NCBI GenBank assembly: GCA_964636985.1
Contig: CAZWSX010000011.1
Span: 124,001 to 188,000 of the forward strand
DNA: 64,000 nt
DNA from: CAZWSX01 sp964636985
Lineage (GTDB): Bacteria; Planctomycetota; Planctomycetia; Pirellulales; Pirellulaceae
Direction of reading: 5' to 3'
Under the pieces are notes generated by a model, which was not told the origin of the DNA, did not search any database, and saw only the letters and a program-made list of their open reading frames with translations. The position numbers were made by a program, and so were the translations under genes. Shown in pieces: positions 16,396-25,900 of this stretch; position 1 is the first letter of the stretch; every line of letters begins with the position of its first letter.

Positions 16396-17889
16396 ATGAA
16401 AAGGTCGCTGTTTAATTGGCTGGCCATTCCTGCGATGACGATGGCGTCTTGGGGACTCGTTTTCCCAAGCTCGCTCCGATCACAGGATCCGTGTGGATGC
16501 ACTTCGTATCGCGTCGCCTACAAGATGGTGTACGAGGAGCAGCCTTATACCGCGTATCGCCTTGAGTACAGCGACGTTGAGGAGGAACGGGAAGAAACCG
16601 TTCGCATACCCTACGTCGAGAACGAGGTCCGGACGCGAAAAGTAACGGTCGCCAAACCGTACTACGAAGATCGGGTCCGCACCGAGCGGCGAGTCGTCCG
16701 CAAGCCGGTGTACGAAACCGAGGATCGCGAAGTCACCGTCGATCAAACCGATTACGTCGAAGAGACGGAAATGCGTCAGGAACGGCGCACCGTGATGCGT
16801 CCCGTGTACGAGACTGAAACGCGGCTCGAGAACTACACGGTCCAGCGCCCCGTCACGGAAACGTACTACCGCGACGAGAACTACGTCGCCTACGACCCGG
16901 TAACGCGTTACCAAACGAACTACGTCGACCAGGGCGGATTCGTCGACAATTACACATACCTTCCTGGCCGCACACGTAATCGGCTCTCGTGGTTGCCCCG
17001 AGGTGAAGCCGTCGACGCCGCCACTGGAACGCCTTACGTTCGTCGCGGCGGATTGTACTGGACGCCCACGCAAACACCCGGCGCGGTTGCCGTGAATCGG
17101 GTCTACGTGCCGAACGTTGTTCCCGTGACCAGCCAGCGCACCGAGATGGTGGGCCGCGTCGTCACGCAACGAGTTCCTTACGAAGCAACCCGTCTCGTCA
17201 ACGAGACGATGTCGCGGGAAGTGCCCGTCGAACGCCTTCGTTACGAACCACAAGAGCAAGTCCGGGAAGTACCGGTGACGGTCCGCAAGCCGGTCACTCG
17301 GCAAGTCACGTACAAGCAACCGGTGCAACGCGTGAAGTACGTCGAAGAAGAGCAAGTCCGGGACATTCCCTACAAGGTCCAGCGAGTCTCGTACGAGGAG
17401 CGCGAAGAGCAGTACGAAGTCCCCGTGACCAGGTTCCGCATTGAAGTCCGCAAGTATCCCGTCAAGAAGCGGATCGGCAATTGGGTTGCCTACGACATGA
17501 AGCGAACCGTTGCTCGCCGCGTGCCGGTGTATGTGGCGGATGAACCCACGGTGATCGAGAGCGACTGCGTGAGCGGCCCTGTGGTTGGCTCAGTGCGGCC
17601 CCAATCGCGTGGAGTGGAAGTCATTAAGGACGAACCGGCCGGACAGCCCACGCCAGCCGATCGGCCACCCAATCTTCGCGACAAGTCTGCTCCAGGCAGC
17701 AAGTCGAAGGCAAAACAACAGGAGACGAGCAGTAGCGACGACGAAGGCTGGCAAAAGGTCGATAAGCAACAGGCTAGGAAAGAATCCACCGCCGAGATGG
17801 AGCCTGTCGAGAGTGCCAACGACGACGGCCCGGCTCTTAAAGGCCCTCGCGGTGGCCGACGCCCGGCAGCCAAGCCGACTCGTGCCTAA
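16396..17889 (+). CDS. exported tyrosine/valine/arginine-rich repeat protein, YTV-like
   Basis: 497 residues from the ATG at 16396; an in-frame ATG at 16378 is possible, but the second gives a cleaner signal peptide (MKRSLFNWLAIPAMTMASWG). After it, about 17-22-residue units recur twice: residues about 30-160 (for example TVAKPYYEDRVRTERRVV, VMRPVYETETRLENYTV, QRPVTETYYRDENY) and about 255-365 (RVPYEATRLVNETMSREV, VTVRKPVTRQVTYKQP). They are separated by a non-repeat segment with WLPRGEAVDAATGTPYVRRGG. The C-terminus is a charged, probably disordered K/S/P-rich tail. The repeats resemble YTV-domain cell-envelope proteins of Rhodopirellula, but without their regular cysteines. A structural envelope role is inferred; it is followed by a strong terminator. 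Confidence 0.8.
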   Translation: MKRSLFNWLAIPAMTMASWGLVFPSSLRSQDPCGCTSYRVAYKMVYEEQPYTAYRLEYSDVEEEREETVRIPYVENEVRTRKVTVAKPYYEDRVRTERRVVRKPVYETEDREVTVDQTDYVEETEMRQERRTVMRPVYETETRLENYTVQRPVTETYYRDENYVAYDPVTRYQTNYVDQGGFVDNYTYLPGRTRNRLSWLPRGEAVDAATGTPYVRRGGLYWTPTQTPGAVAVNRVYVPNVVPVTSQRTEMVGRVVTQRVPYEATRLVNETMSREVPVERLRYEPQEQVREVPVTVRKPVTRQVTYKQPVQRVKYVEEEQVRDIPYKVQRVSYEEREEQYEVPVTRFRIEVRKYPVKKRIGNWVAYDMKRTVARRVPVYVADEPTVIESDCVSGPVVGSVRPQSRGVEVIKDEPAGQPTPADRPPNLRDKSAPGSKSKAKQQETSSSDDEGWQKVDKQQARKESTAEMEPVESANDDGPALKGPRGGRRPAAKPTRA

Positions 17890-17910
17890 CGGTAAGATTG
17901 TGAATATCCG

Positions 17911-17944
17911 AAAGCCCCGGGCGATTTGCTCGGGGCTTTTTTGT
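17911..17944 (+). terminator. rho-independent terminator
   Basis: AAAGCCCCG pairs perfectly with CGGGGCTTT (17911-17919 with 17931-17939); the stem can extend by three further pairs around a GATTT loop, and the 3' arm runs into TTTTTT. It lies 22 nt after the stop of the repeat-protein gene. Confidence 0.9.
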
Positions 17945-18033
17945 TTCTTGCCCCTGTTCGCCAGATCATTTCGCGTTAAAACCGACGGGTAGCGTTGTCG
18001 TCGCCTCGTTGCCCGCTCGGTAGTTTCCCACGG

Positions 18034-19197
18034 ATGAATACCAACCCCTTCCACGGCAAGCGGATCGCCTTTGTGGGGAAGCTGGGCGGCGTCAATCGTC
18101 GCGAGGCGGCCCGGCTGGCGCGCAAACTCGGAGCGACGCCGGTCGATGCCGATCTGGCCGCAGTCGAAATGATTGTCGTTGGTGCCGACGAGCAGGGTGA
18201 CGCCGGTAGAAACGAAATTAACGCTCTTCCCGATACGGTTCGCCAGGCCATCGACCGTGGGGAAATCGAACTCCTCAGCGAGACCGATTGGTGGCAACGC
18301 CTCGGGCTGGTCGAGAACGAAGCATCCGTACGTCGTCTGTACACCCCTGCCATGCTAGCGTCCTTGATCGGCGCGCCGGTCAGCACCATTCGCGGTTGGC
18401 ACCGCCATGGCCTGCTCGAAACCGCTGTCGAAGTGCATCGCTTGCCCTACTTCGCGTTTGAGGAAATCGCGACCGCCAAGCGGCTGTGGGAACTGTCGAC
18501 CAATGGGGCTTCGCTCGAAACAATCCGCCGTCGCTTGGCGGAACTCGCGGAAGTTCGCCCCAATGCCCAGCGGCCACTCGCTTTGGCAGATGTAGTGATC
18601 GAAGGGAAAAAGTTGCTGCTTCGCAGTGGCGACTCCCTCGTCGAACTCGGCGGGCAACGACGATTCGATTTTCAAGGATCAACGCAAGACGAGCGTGACG
18701 AGGCCCCCGCGACTCTCGCGATGCAAAACATCGGCGACAGGGCGCTTTCGCACGAGCAACTGGAGGCGATTGCGGCCGACCTCGACGCACAGGGGAACCT
18801 GTCGGCTGCAGCCGATGCGTACAGAGCAGCGCTCGCGGCCGGCGGCCCCAAAGCCGATACCTGCCTGGCCCTGGCCGACGTACTCTATCGGTTAGGCGAC
18901 TTCCCGGCTGCTCGCGAGCGGCTGTTCATGGCCGTCGAGCTCGACGAGGAGTTCGTCGAGGCTCGAGCCAACCTGGGTTGCTTGCTCGCCGAAATGGGGC
19001 AGCGCGATTTGGCAATCGCCGCCCTCGAAGGGGCACTCCGTTGGCACGCCAATTACGCCGATGCCCACTACCACCTAGCACGACTTCTCGATGAAGCGGA
19101 AAGGCCGGCGGACGCCCAGACTCACTGGCAGGCGTTTCTCAATCTTGCGGCCGAGAGCCCCTGGGCGGACGAAGCCCGTCAGCGGTTACCCATCTAA
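18034..19197 (+). CDS. BRCT - MerR-type helix-turn-helix - TPR fusion protein
   Basis: 387 residues from the ATG at 18034; a frame opens at 17995 but the extra 13 residues are unconvincing. Residues about 5-85 look like a BRCT domain (GKRIAFVGKLGGVNRREAARLARKLGAT, then MIVVGADE), the form found in DNA ligase. Residues about 100-165 read like a MerR helix-turn-helix (LYTPAMLASLIGAPVSTIRGWHRHGLL, then FAFEEIATAKRLWEL). From about 235 to 385 there are TPR units (AADAYRAALAAGG, CLALADVLYRLGDF, VEARANLGCLLAEMG, ADAHYHLARLLDEA). It probably binds DNA and protein partners, but no target is known. It stands alone, convergent with the protease gene downstream. Domain calls are by eye; TPR is the most certain. 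Confidence 0.8.
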   Translation: MNTNPFHGKRIAFVGKLGGVNRREAARLARKLGATPVDADLAAVEMIVVGADEQGDAGRNEINALPDTVRQAIDRGEIELLSETDWWQRLGLVENEASVRRLYTPAMLASLIGAPVSTIRGWHRHGLLETAVEVHRLPYFAFEEIATAKRLWELSTNGASLETIRRRLAELAEVRPNAQRPLALADVVIEGKKLLLRSGDSLVELGGQRRFDFQGSTQDERDEAPATLAMQNIGDRALSHEQLEAIAADLDAQGNLSAAADAYRAALAAGGPKADTCLALADVLYRLGDFPAARERLFMAVELDEEFVEARANLGCLLAEMGQRDLAIAALEGALRWHANYADAHYHLARLLDEAERPADAQTHWQAFLNLAAESPWADEARQRLPI

Positions 19198-19206
19198 CAC
19201 AGCGGC

Positions 19207-19241
19207 ACATCGCGACAGTTTGCTCGGAAAGGTCGCGGTGT
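19207..19241. terminator. possible bidirectional terminator between convergent genes
   Basis: ACATCGCGAC pairs with GTCGCGGTGT (one G-U pair) around a 15-nt loop in the 43-nt space between two convergent genes. There is no T-run, so the role is uncertain. Confidence 0.35.
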
Positions 19242-21184
19242 TACCGCATCGACTGCCCGCGGACGACTGGTCCGCGAGGCCGCAGCGACGAACCACTGGG
19301 GCGAGAACGGCGGTTCGCTTGATCGGGACGCCCGGCAATCCTCGCGGCGCTCTCGTTGTCGGCGGGGCGGCTGGCGTCAGGTGGAGGCGCTGCCGCCTGG
19401 TTGATTTGAGCCAGCAGTTCTGGAGTCGCCTGGCGAATCACCAGCACATCGTTCTGCGCGCCAGGATTGGTGCGAGAGCGGACAATGCAAATGATGTCGG
19501 CTTCTCCCTCGTCGACCTCGACGATTGGCTCGCCTAGCCGAGCGCCACGCGGCCCAGCGTCGGCTCGCTTGTCCTGGCGACGGTCGCGAGCGTTTACTTC
19601 TCGTGCCGCAGCTTCTCGGTAGGCTGGTTCGTCATCGCCTTCGATTGCCGCCGGATCGACCTCAGGCATTCCGCGGTCCATCTCGGGCGCCACTTCTTCG
19701 GCATAGTCGGCCTGCGCAACGGCGCCGTCTTGGTTGAGGGGGCTCGCCTGGCGATAGACTCGGGAAAGGTTCCTGTCGTCGAGGATACCGTGGATGATCG
19801 GCAACCCGGCGAAGATCCCCTCGCGGCCTTGTTTATCGGCCGCGTTGCAAATCCCGATCAGGTAACCTTCTTCGCTGAACAACCCGCCACCGCTGCGGCC
19901 CTGCGCGGGTGCTCCCTGAACGACGATGTGCGGTGGAGCCTTGTAGCGATTGATGCCGGTGATGGACGATTCGATCAACTCCGGCCCGCGTCCACGTTGG
20001 CAACCAACGGAAAACACCGCGTCGCCTTGAGCGATTCGGTAGCCGACTGGCGCTACAGGCGTGGCCACCACATCGACTCCGGGTCGCATTTCGACCAGCG
20101 CGATGTCGGACTCGATGTTGTACTCGACCAGTTCCGCTTCGACCGGCGAGGCTCCGGGAATGAACAGGTCGATCATGATCCGCCCTTTCCCTTGCGATTC
20201 GCGGAAGATGTGTCCGCAGGTGGCAATCAGGGCTCCGTCCTCGTGCGTGTGAATGATCACGCCACTGCCATCGGATGCACCGCGCGAGTCGATCACTTTC
20301 ACGCGTACGGTCGATGCGATCGCCCGCTGCTGTGGCGAAAAGTTTCCATCGGACGTGTTCTCGCCACGCGTCGGGCGGTACGTGTCCTCGTCATTCGCGG
20401 CAGTCGTTCGAGCATTGTTGGTGCTCGAATTGCGAAGCCGGTTGGAGGGAGTTGCCGCGGCAAATCGTTGGGAACCCGTTTTCGAGGGAGCCGATCGCTC
20501 GAGAACCGGTTCATCGCGATCGATCGCAATATCTTCAGCGACATCCTCCGCCGGTGGTTGCGACGACCGGCGTCCAGACTTTCCGACGGGCATCGCAGGC
20601 GTACCGCGCTGTTCGGAATCGGAACTGCCTGCCGGTGCCCGGCCAATTTCGATGTCTGTATCGTCGGACGAGTTGCTGCCGCCGGATCGGCCTCGCCCCG
20701 AGGCAAACGGATCGCGGCGTGCCGGCGATTCCGAACGTCGGGCCGGCTGCCCACCTGCTCCCCAAAGTCGCCCCAGCGCACCTCCAAAGAGTCCCTTTGG
20801 CTCGTCGTCAGGCGATTGCGCCCGAACCACTTCGCCACGTCTCGCTGCCGTGGTCGCCTTGGCGACGGAATCATTGGCAAGTGGAGCAGCTTTGGCGAGC
20901 AACTTGACAAGGCGATCGTAGCCCGTCTGGCCGACAATGCGGTCGACTTCCTTGCCGTAGGCCACCAACACAAACGTGGGGAAGCTGGTGACTTTGAATT
21001 GCTTGCAGAGTTGGGGTTGCTCGGCGTAGTCGATGAACTCGATCGGAGCGCCTGCGCCGACCAGTCGAGCGACAGCAGGCTTCACCGCGTCGCAGGCGGG
21101 ACAGTTAGGAGCGGTGAAGGCCAGAAGCGTCGGATCATCGCCAGCAGAAAGTGTCAAGGCCACGACAAGGCACAACGCGTTCAT
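19241..21184 (-). CDS. thioredoxin-like / trypsin-like serine protease fusion, exported
   Basis: 647 residues. A short signal peptide (about 1-14) is followed by a thioredoxin-like domain to about 100 with the redox motif CPAC (C28, C31) and the cis-proline segment TSFPTF. A low-complexity linker rich in S, R, D and P spans about 115-285. The protease domain (about 285-470) has a full trypsin/HtrA-type triad: H325 in ATCGHIF, D360 in ESDIALVEM and S431 in QGRSGGGLFS. No PDZ domain is visible; the C-terminal 170 residues are acidic, then basic and mostly disordered. The fusion suggests an envelope protein-quality role in which disulfide handling and proteolysis are linked, which is inference. 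It is divergent from groES. Confidence 0.85.
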   Translation of the reverse strand: MNALCLVVALTLSAGDDPTLLAFTAPNCPACDAVKPAVARLVGAGAPIEFIDYAEQPQLCKQFKVTSFPTFVLVAYGKEVDRIVGQTGYDRLVKLLAKAAPLANDSVAKATTAARRGEVVRAQSPDDEPKGLFGGALGRLWGAGGQPARRSESPARRDPFASGRGRSGGSNSSDDTDIEIGRAPAGSSDSEQRGTPAMPVGKSGRRSSQPPAEDVAEDIAIDRDEPVLERSAPSKTGSQRFAAATPSNRLRNSSTNNARTTAANDEDTYRPTRGENTSDGNFSPQQRAIASTVRVKVIDSRGASDGSGVIIHTHEDGALIATCGHIFRESQGKGRIMIDLFIPGASPVEAELVEYNIESDIALVEMRPGVDVVATPVAPVGYRIAQGDAVFSVGCQRGRGPELIESSITGINRYKAPPHIVVQGAPAQGRSGGGLFSEEGYLIGICNAADKQGREGIFAGLPIIHGILDDRNLSRVYRQASPLNQDGAVAQADYAEEVAPEMDRGMPEVDPAAIEGDDEPAYREAAAREVNARDRRQDKRADAGPRGARLGEPIVEVDEGEADIICIVRSRTNPGAQNDVLVIRQATPELLAQINQAAAPPPDASRPADNESAARIAGRPDQANRRSRPSGSSLRPRGPVVRGQSMR

Positions 21185-21420
21185 GGGATCCCTCCCGATT
21201 TTCTTCGAGCGCAGATAAGGTGCGCAATCCTTTGCGCGGGTGGGAGTCTCGCCGGTTTAGGAAAAATTTACAAGAGCAACCACTCTGCGGCCATTCGCAT
21301 CTAATACTGGTGCGCGATTGTTGCGCAGCAGACCGCCGAAATGCGATAGCTTGCCGCCGAACACGCCGATGACTACTGTTGAGACAGGGCGTGTCGCACG
21401 CATTTTCGAAAGGTTTTTGA

Positions 21421-21456
21421 CCTTCCACCGCAGTTGAGCCTTCCACCGCAATTGAG
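21421..21456 (+). repeat. tandem 18-nt repeat in the groES leader
   Basis: Two adjacent units, 21421-21438 and 21439-21456, differ at one position (CCTTCCACCGCAGTTGAG against CCTTCCACCGCAATTGAG). They end 12 nt before the groES ATG. A separate TGCGC-N7-GCGCA palindrome lies at 21311-21327 in the same divergent region. No CIRCE-type heat-shock element was found. Confidence 0.7.
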
Positions 21457-21468
21457 CTTAGTCTTCCC

Positions 21469-21804
21469 ATGTCGAAAGCCCGGACACGAGCTTTGGAATT
21501 TGTCGAGCCCATTGGTTTGCGAGTGGTCGTTCGCAAGGACGAACCCAAACGCCAAACCAAGGGGGGAATTGCGTTGCCCGATCAGTCGGAGATCCCAACC
21601 ATTACGGGGCGCATCGTCACGATTTCCCAACAAGTGGAAAACGATACCAACTTGCCGCTGCGCCAATACGACAAAGTGCTGTTCCACCCCAAGAACGCCA
21701 TCCCTGTCGATTTCGAGCCCGACAATCAACTCTTCGTGGTGCCGGTCGAAGACATCGTGGCGGTTTTCCGTCGCGAATCGCCCGACGCCAAGTCGGCGGA
21801 TTAA
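21469..21804 (+). CDS. groES: GroES-like co-chaperonin
   Basis: 111 residues. The protein has the GroES fold signature: VEPIGLRVVVRKDEPKRQTKGGIALPD, with the mobile loop around KRQTKGGIALPDQSE, then GRIVTISQQ and YDKVLFHPKNAIPVDFEP. This is co-chaperonin Cpn10, which caps GroEL during folding. Compared with E. coli GroES, the IVL tripeptide of the mobile loop is replaced by IAL, and the roof-loop region is altered, so it is a divergent copy. No groEL is adjacent, which is common in planctomycetes, where groES paralogues are scattered. The leader contains an 18-nt tandem repeat instead of a CIRCE operator, so it may not be under HrcA control. Confidence 0.85.
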   Translation: MSKARTRALEFVEPIGLRVVVRKDEPKRQTKGGIALPDQSEIPTITGRIVTISQQVENDTNLPLRQYDKVLFHPKNAIPVDFEPDNQLFVVPVEDIVAVFRRESPDAKSAD

Positions 21805-21849
21805 GACTAAGTAAAGAGGGGCAGCTTGTGGCAAATCGGTGTGTTGCTG

Positions 21850-21877
21850 TTGACTAGACAAGCACGCTCGCTATGAT
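21850..21877 (+). promoter_or_regulatory. sigma70-like promoter
   Basis: TTGACT and TATGAT separated by 16 nt, about 110 nt before the methyltransferase-like gene at 21989. Both boxes differ from consensus at one position. Confidence 0.55.
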
Positions 21878-21988
21878 CCGCCCGCGAATGCTCAACAGCG
21901 GCGATCAACAATTCGCCGCTCTAGTCGGGAGACGCTAGCACGCCGTGCCGCTCCGACGCGAGGATTCTCCTTCCTCAAGCAACAACCA

Positions 21989-22600
21989 ATGGCCATCGCC
22001 ACCACGACCGCTTCGCCAGCCCCTTCTGCTCCCATCCAGCTCGGTTATGTGGTTCGGCGTCGTGTCACCATCACGGCGGCTTTGGCACTGTGCGCCGTGG
22101 CCTACCAGGTGATCGCCAAGAAGGCACCGCTCAACGCGACGAACTTCGCAAACCCATGGTTGATTGCCGCCTACGTGGCCATCCTTTCGGGCTTGCTGGT
22201 GCGAAGTTGGGCCGCCGGAAATCTGGTCAAGTGCGTAACACTCACGCAGTCGGGGCCGTACGCATTGGTTCGCCACCCGCTTTATTCGGGCAGTTTCCTT
22301 TTGGTGCTCGGCTTTGCGATCTTGAGCGGTTCATGGCTCAGCGTCGCACTCGTCGTGGGGCCGTTGGTTTATATCTATTCCAAGACGGTCTCGTACGAAG
22401 AGCGACTCCTCACGCGCGAGTTCGGCGGCTCTTGGCACGCGTATGCGGCCAAGACGCCTCGCTTGATTCCCAATCGCCTGCCGTCCTTCTCAGAACTCAA
22501 ATGGTCGCTGTCTCGTTGGCGAGCCAACGGCGAATACAACGCCTGGCTGGGAGCAATCGGCGTCATCGCCGGCTTGATCGCAATTCAAACGCTGACATAG
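21989..22600 (+). CDS. isoprenylcysteine carboxyl methyltransferase / phospholipid methyltransferase-like membrane protein
   Basis: 203 residues. About five hydrophobic segments are seen, and the second half has the signature of the ICMT/PEMT group: TLTQSGPYALVRHPLYSGSFLLVLGFAI, with R-H-P-x-Y contacting AdoMet, and SYEERLLTREFGGSWHAYAAKTPRLIP with the E-E and W-x-x-Y pattern. Such integral membrane enzymes use AdoMet to methylate lipids, amines or small molecules; bacterial members are mostly uncharacterised. The gene has a plausible promoter at 21850 and its stop codon is followed directly by the palindromic repeat element. Substrate unknown. Confidence 0.82.
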   Translation: MAIATTTASPAPSAPIQLGYVVRRRVTITAALALCAVAYQVIAKKAPLNATNFANPWLIAAYVAILSGLLVRSWAAGNLVKCVTLTQSGPYALVRHPLYSGSFLLVLGFAILSGSWLSVALVVGPLVYIYSKTVSYEERLLTREFGGSWHAYAAKTPRLIPNRLPSFSELKWSLSRWRANGEYNAWLGAIGVIAGLIAIQTLT

Positions 22601-22602
22601 AA

Positions 22603-22739
22603 AAAGTGGCACAGACAATCCTGTCTGTGCGGAGTGCGGCCAGTGTTTACCTGGAACATTGGAGCAGCAATCTAGCTGCTCCAATGACTCTGCAAGTGGA
22701 AAGTCCACCGCGGCCAGACAGGATTGTCTGGCCCACTTT
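22603..22739. repeat. 137-bp MITE-like palindromic element
   Basis: Terminal inverted repeats of 25 nt match at 23 positions: 22603-22627 (AAAGTGGCACAGACAATCCT and the next 5 nt) and the reverse complement of 22715-22739. Each end itself folds (CAGACA/TGTCTG). Inside lies a perfect 12-bp hairpin (CATTGGAGCAGC, 22657-22668, with 22675-22686) and a smaller GTGGA/TCCAC stem near 22697-22709. There is no coding capacity. It begins two nucleotides after the stop of the methyltransferase gene. Short relatives of the core GACAGGATTGTC occur at 13030, 39531 and 51444. Mobility is inferred from structure and dispersal only. Confidence 0.75.
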
Positions 22740-22920
22740 CTTTTGGCGGACCTTTTTTCTCCCCCTTTCTTGCCCCAACGGCAATGAAATCCTCTTAGGG
22801 CGCTTGCGAACGTTTGCCGCTCGCTAAATACTTCAAAGATTCCCGCCCACGCGCCACTCTTATAGTGGTCCTTCCTTTTCCGTGAACAGACTAGCCCGCT
22901 GGTCCCGAGGATGATTTGCT

Positions 22921-25900
22921 ATGACGCGTCTGGTTGCGTCCTTCCTGATTTGTTTCGCTTTGTCTGTCTGTTCACAAGTCGCCGGCGCAGCCGATGAATT
23001 CAACGAAAAGGAAGCCAGGCCTTTCTTCGACGGCAAGTCGCTTGATGGCTGGAAGGGTGAAACCAAGAACGCCTGGCGCGTCGAAGACGGCGCCATCTGC
23101 GCCGGCAAGCTGGATGAAGTGAACAAGGTCGCTCGGTTCCTGTTTCGCGACGGCGAGCACGAGCACTTCGACCTGAAGTTCCGCTTCCAGTTGGAGGGGA
23201 CCCAGTACCTCAATACCGGGATGTACTTTCGCAGTAAGCGGACTGGTGACGAAGAGATTGTCGGCCCACAAGCCGACATCGGCGACGGGTACCACGGCGG
23301 CATCTTCGAAAACGGTCGCGGCCGCGGCGTACTAACCGTTCCTCCGCCCGACGTCCAGAAAAAGGTGTTCCTGCCCGGCAAGTGGAACGAGTACCGCGTC
23401 CGCGCCGAGGGCAACCGGATTCGCATTTGGTTCAACGAAACGCTCACCACCGACTACATCGAACGCGACCGCGCGGCATCTCGCCGAGGCATCTTCGCCA
23501 TCGAACTTTCGCCCAATATGAAGGGGGTGATTCGCTTCAAAGACCTGCGAGTCGTCGATTTGCCGGCCCCCCCCGACACCGAGCGAGACTCGCTCGGCGG
23601 CCCCGCTCGACGCATTGCCGAGAAACGTCCCGCTCGCAAGAAGCTGGCGCCCTTCACCAACGGACGATTCGAGCTGGTGCCCGACGACGTTGTCGTGACG
23701 ATCGGATCGGAAAACGCGGTCATGGAACAACGCACTGCCGGTATGGAAGGAGTGCTGGCCACGGTGTTCGCCAAAGCGAAGCCACGATTTCGCTCGATGG
23801 CCTGGGAAGGGGACACCGTCTATCGCCAGAACCGAATGCAAAACTGGGGCTCGTGGGAAGAAAATCTCGATTCCGCAGGCGCCACCGTCGTGATGACCTG
23901 GTTTGGCCAACTCGAAGTTCTCGACACAATAAAGTCGCCTCAGGATTTCGAAAAAGCCTACGGCGAGTTGCTCGATACGCTCATAAAGAACACGCCGCGA
24001 ATCGTTGTCATTGGACCAGCGTCTTTCGAAAAGCCCACCAATTCGCTCGTTCGCGACAACACGCCGCTCAACAAGAAGGTGAAGCAGTACAGCGAAATTG
24101 CCCGCAAGCTTGCGCAGGCCCGAAGCCTGGTATTCATCGACGCAACGGAAGCGGTCTCGTCGCTCGATAGTAAAGCCCCCCTCACCCGAAATGGTTTCCA
24201 CTACACGTCCGAGGGAAGCGAACGGGTGGGAGAAGCGATTGCATTGAAGATGCTGCAAGGCACCAGCAGCTCGCGTCCCAAAGCGCCAGTGATAAACGCG
24301 GCCGTTCGGGCCGCCATCATTGGAAAGAACCGCGTCTGGTTCGATGGCTGGCGCTGCATGAACTGGGCCTTCGCCTACGGTGATCGAACGACGCAACCGT
24401 TTCCAACAGCCACCGCCGAGGCGCCCACGTTCGAGGAAGAGCTGACCAAGTTCCGTCCGTTGGTTGCTCATGGTGATGCCGTAGTTCACGCACTAACAAC
24501 GGACGGAAAATTGCCTGCTGATCTCCCCTCCCCTGCCTCGCGTCCCGATCCCCAGGCCGCTTCGCCCGAAGAAGAGAAGTCGCGGTTCGTCGTCCGCGAG
24601 GGATTTGAAGTCGAGCTGTTCGCCGATGAAAAACTCGATGTGAAACGCCCGCTGCAAATTCGTTGGGACGAGCGCGGCCGACTGTGGGTCTTGTGTGCGC
24701 CATCGTATCCACAGTTGAAGCCCGGTGAGATTGCCGACGACTACCTGGTTTGCATCGAAGACACCGACGGCGACGGCAAGGGAGACAAATCGACTCGCGT
24801 TGTCAGCGGCCTCACGATGCCGATGGGCTTCGAATTCGATGGCCAAGCATCTGGTCCCAGCGGGATCTACATCTGCGAAAGCACGCAGCTAATTCACGTG
24901 CGCGACACCGACAACGACGGTGTCTGCGACGAGCAGCGCGTGGTGCTCAGCGGCTTCGGCACGGGCGACTCGCATCAGAACATCAACTCGATTCGCTGGG
25001 GGGCCGACGGCTGCCTTTGGTTGAGCCAGGGTTACCACATCTGGTCGTACGTCGAAACGCCGTATGGACTTGTAGAACTCAATCGCAGCGGCCTGTGGCG
25101 ATTCAACCCGCGCACGGAGAAGCTCGAAAGCTACCTGAACGAAAGCCAGGCTGGCCTGAACTGCTGGGGCGTCGCGTTCGACGACTTCGGGCAAGTGTTC
25201 CACGCCAGCGGCGCCGATTTTTCTGTCTGGCACACCACGCCCGCGTTGGTACCGACTCTCCATCCGCTGTCGCTAGGTCCGGGGCTGTGCGTCTCCCGCG
25301 GAAAGTGCATGGAGCCCGAGTTCCTCGGTTCGAGCCACTTGCCGCCCGAACTGCAAGGCGTGCTACTTAAGAGCATCTATTTCACGAACCAGGTCCGCTT
25401 GTATCGTCTGTCGGATGATGGCTCCGGATACCGCAGCGACGATCTAGGCGACTTGATCGCCAGCACGGGTACCGAATTTCGCCCTCTCGAAACGCGCGTC
25501 GGGCCTGACGGCGCGATCTACATTTGCGACTGGCTCAATCCGGTGATTGGCCACTATCAAGCCAGCTATCGCGATCCGCGGCGCGACCGCTCGCACGGCC
25601 GCATTTGGCGGATGACGGCCAAGGGACGCGAACTCACCAAGCGGCCAAAACTAGAGGCGATGAAACTTCCGGAATTGCTCGCGCAACTCGAGTCGTCCGA
25701 GCGTTGGGTTCGCGAACAGGCGCGTAACCTGTTGTTCCGTCAGCCCAAAACCGCAACGCTTGCAGCGGCCGATGCCCTTCTGGCGCGTTTGCACGGCGGC
25801 GACGCAGCCGACGAAGCCTTGATGTACCAGCTGAGTTCCGTGTATGCGGCGCACGAGGAACCACGGCCGGAGTTGGTCGACCAACTGCTTGCGTCGCCGG

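Noticed and set aside
19730..21304. 524-codon open frame on the plus strand
   Set aside because: Antisense to the thioredoxin/protease gene with its full catalytic triad; the sequence looks like a typical reverse-strand shadow.
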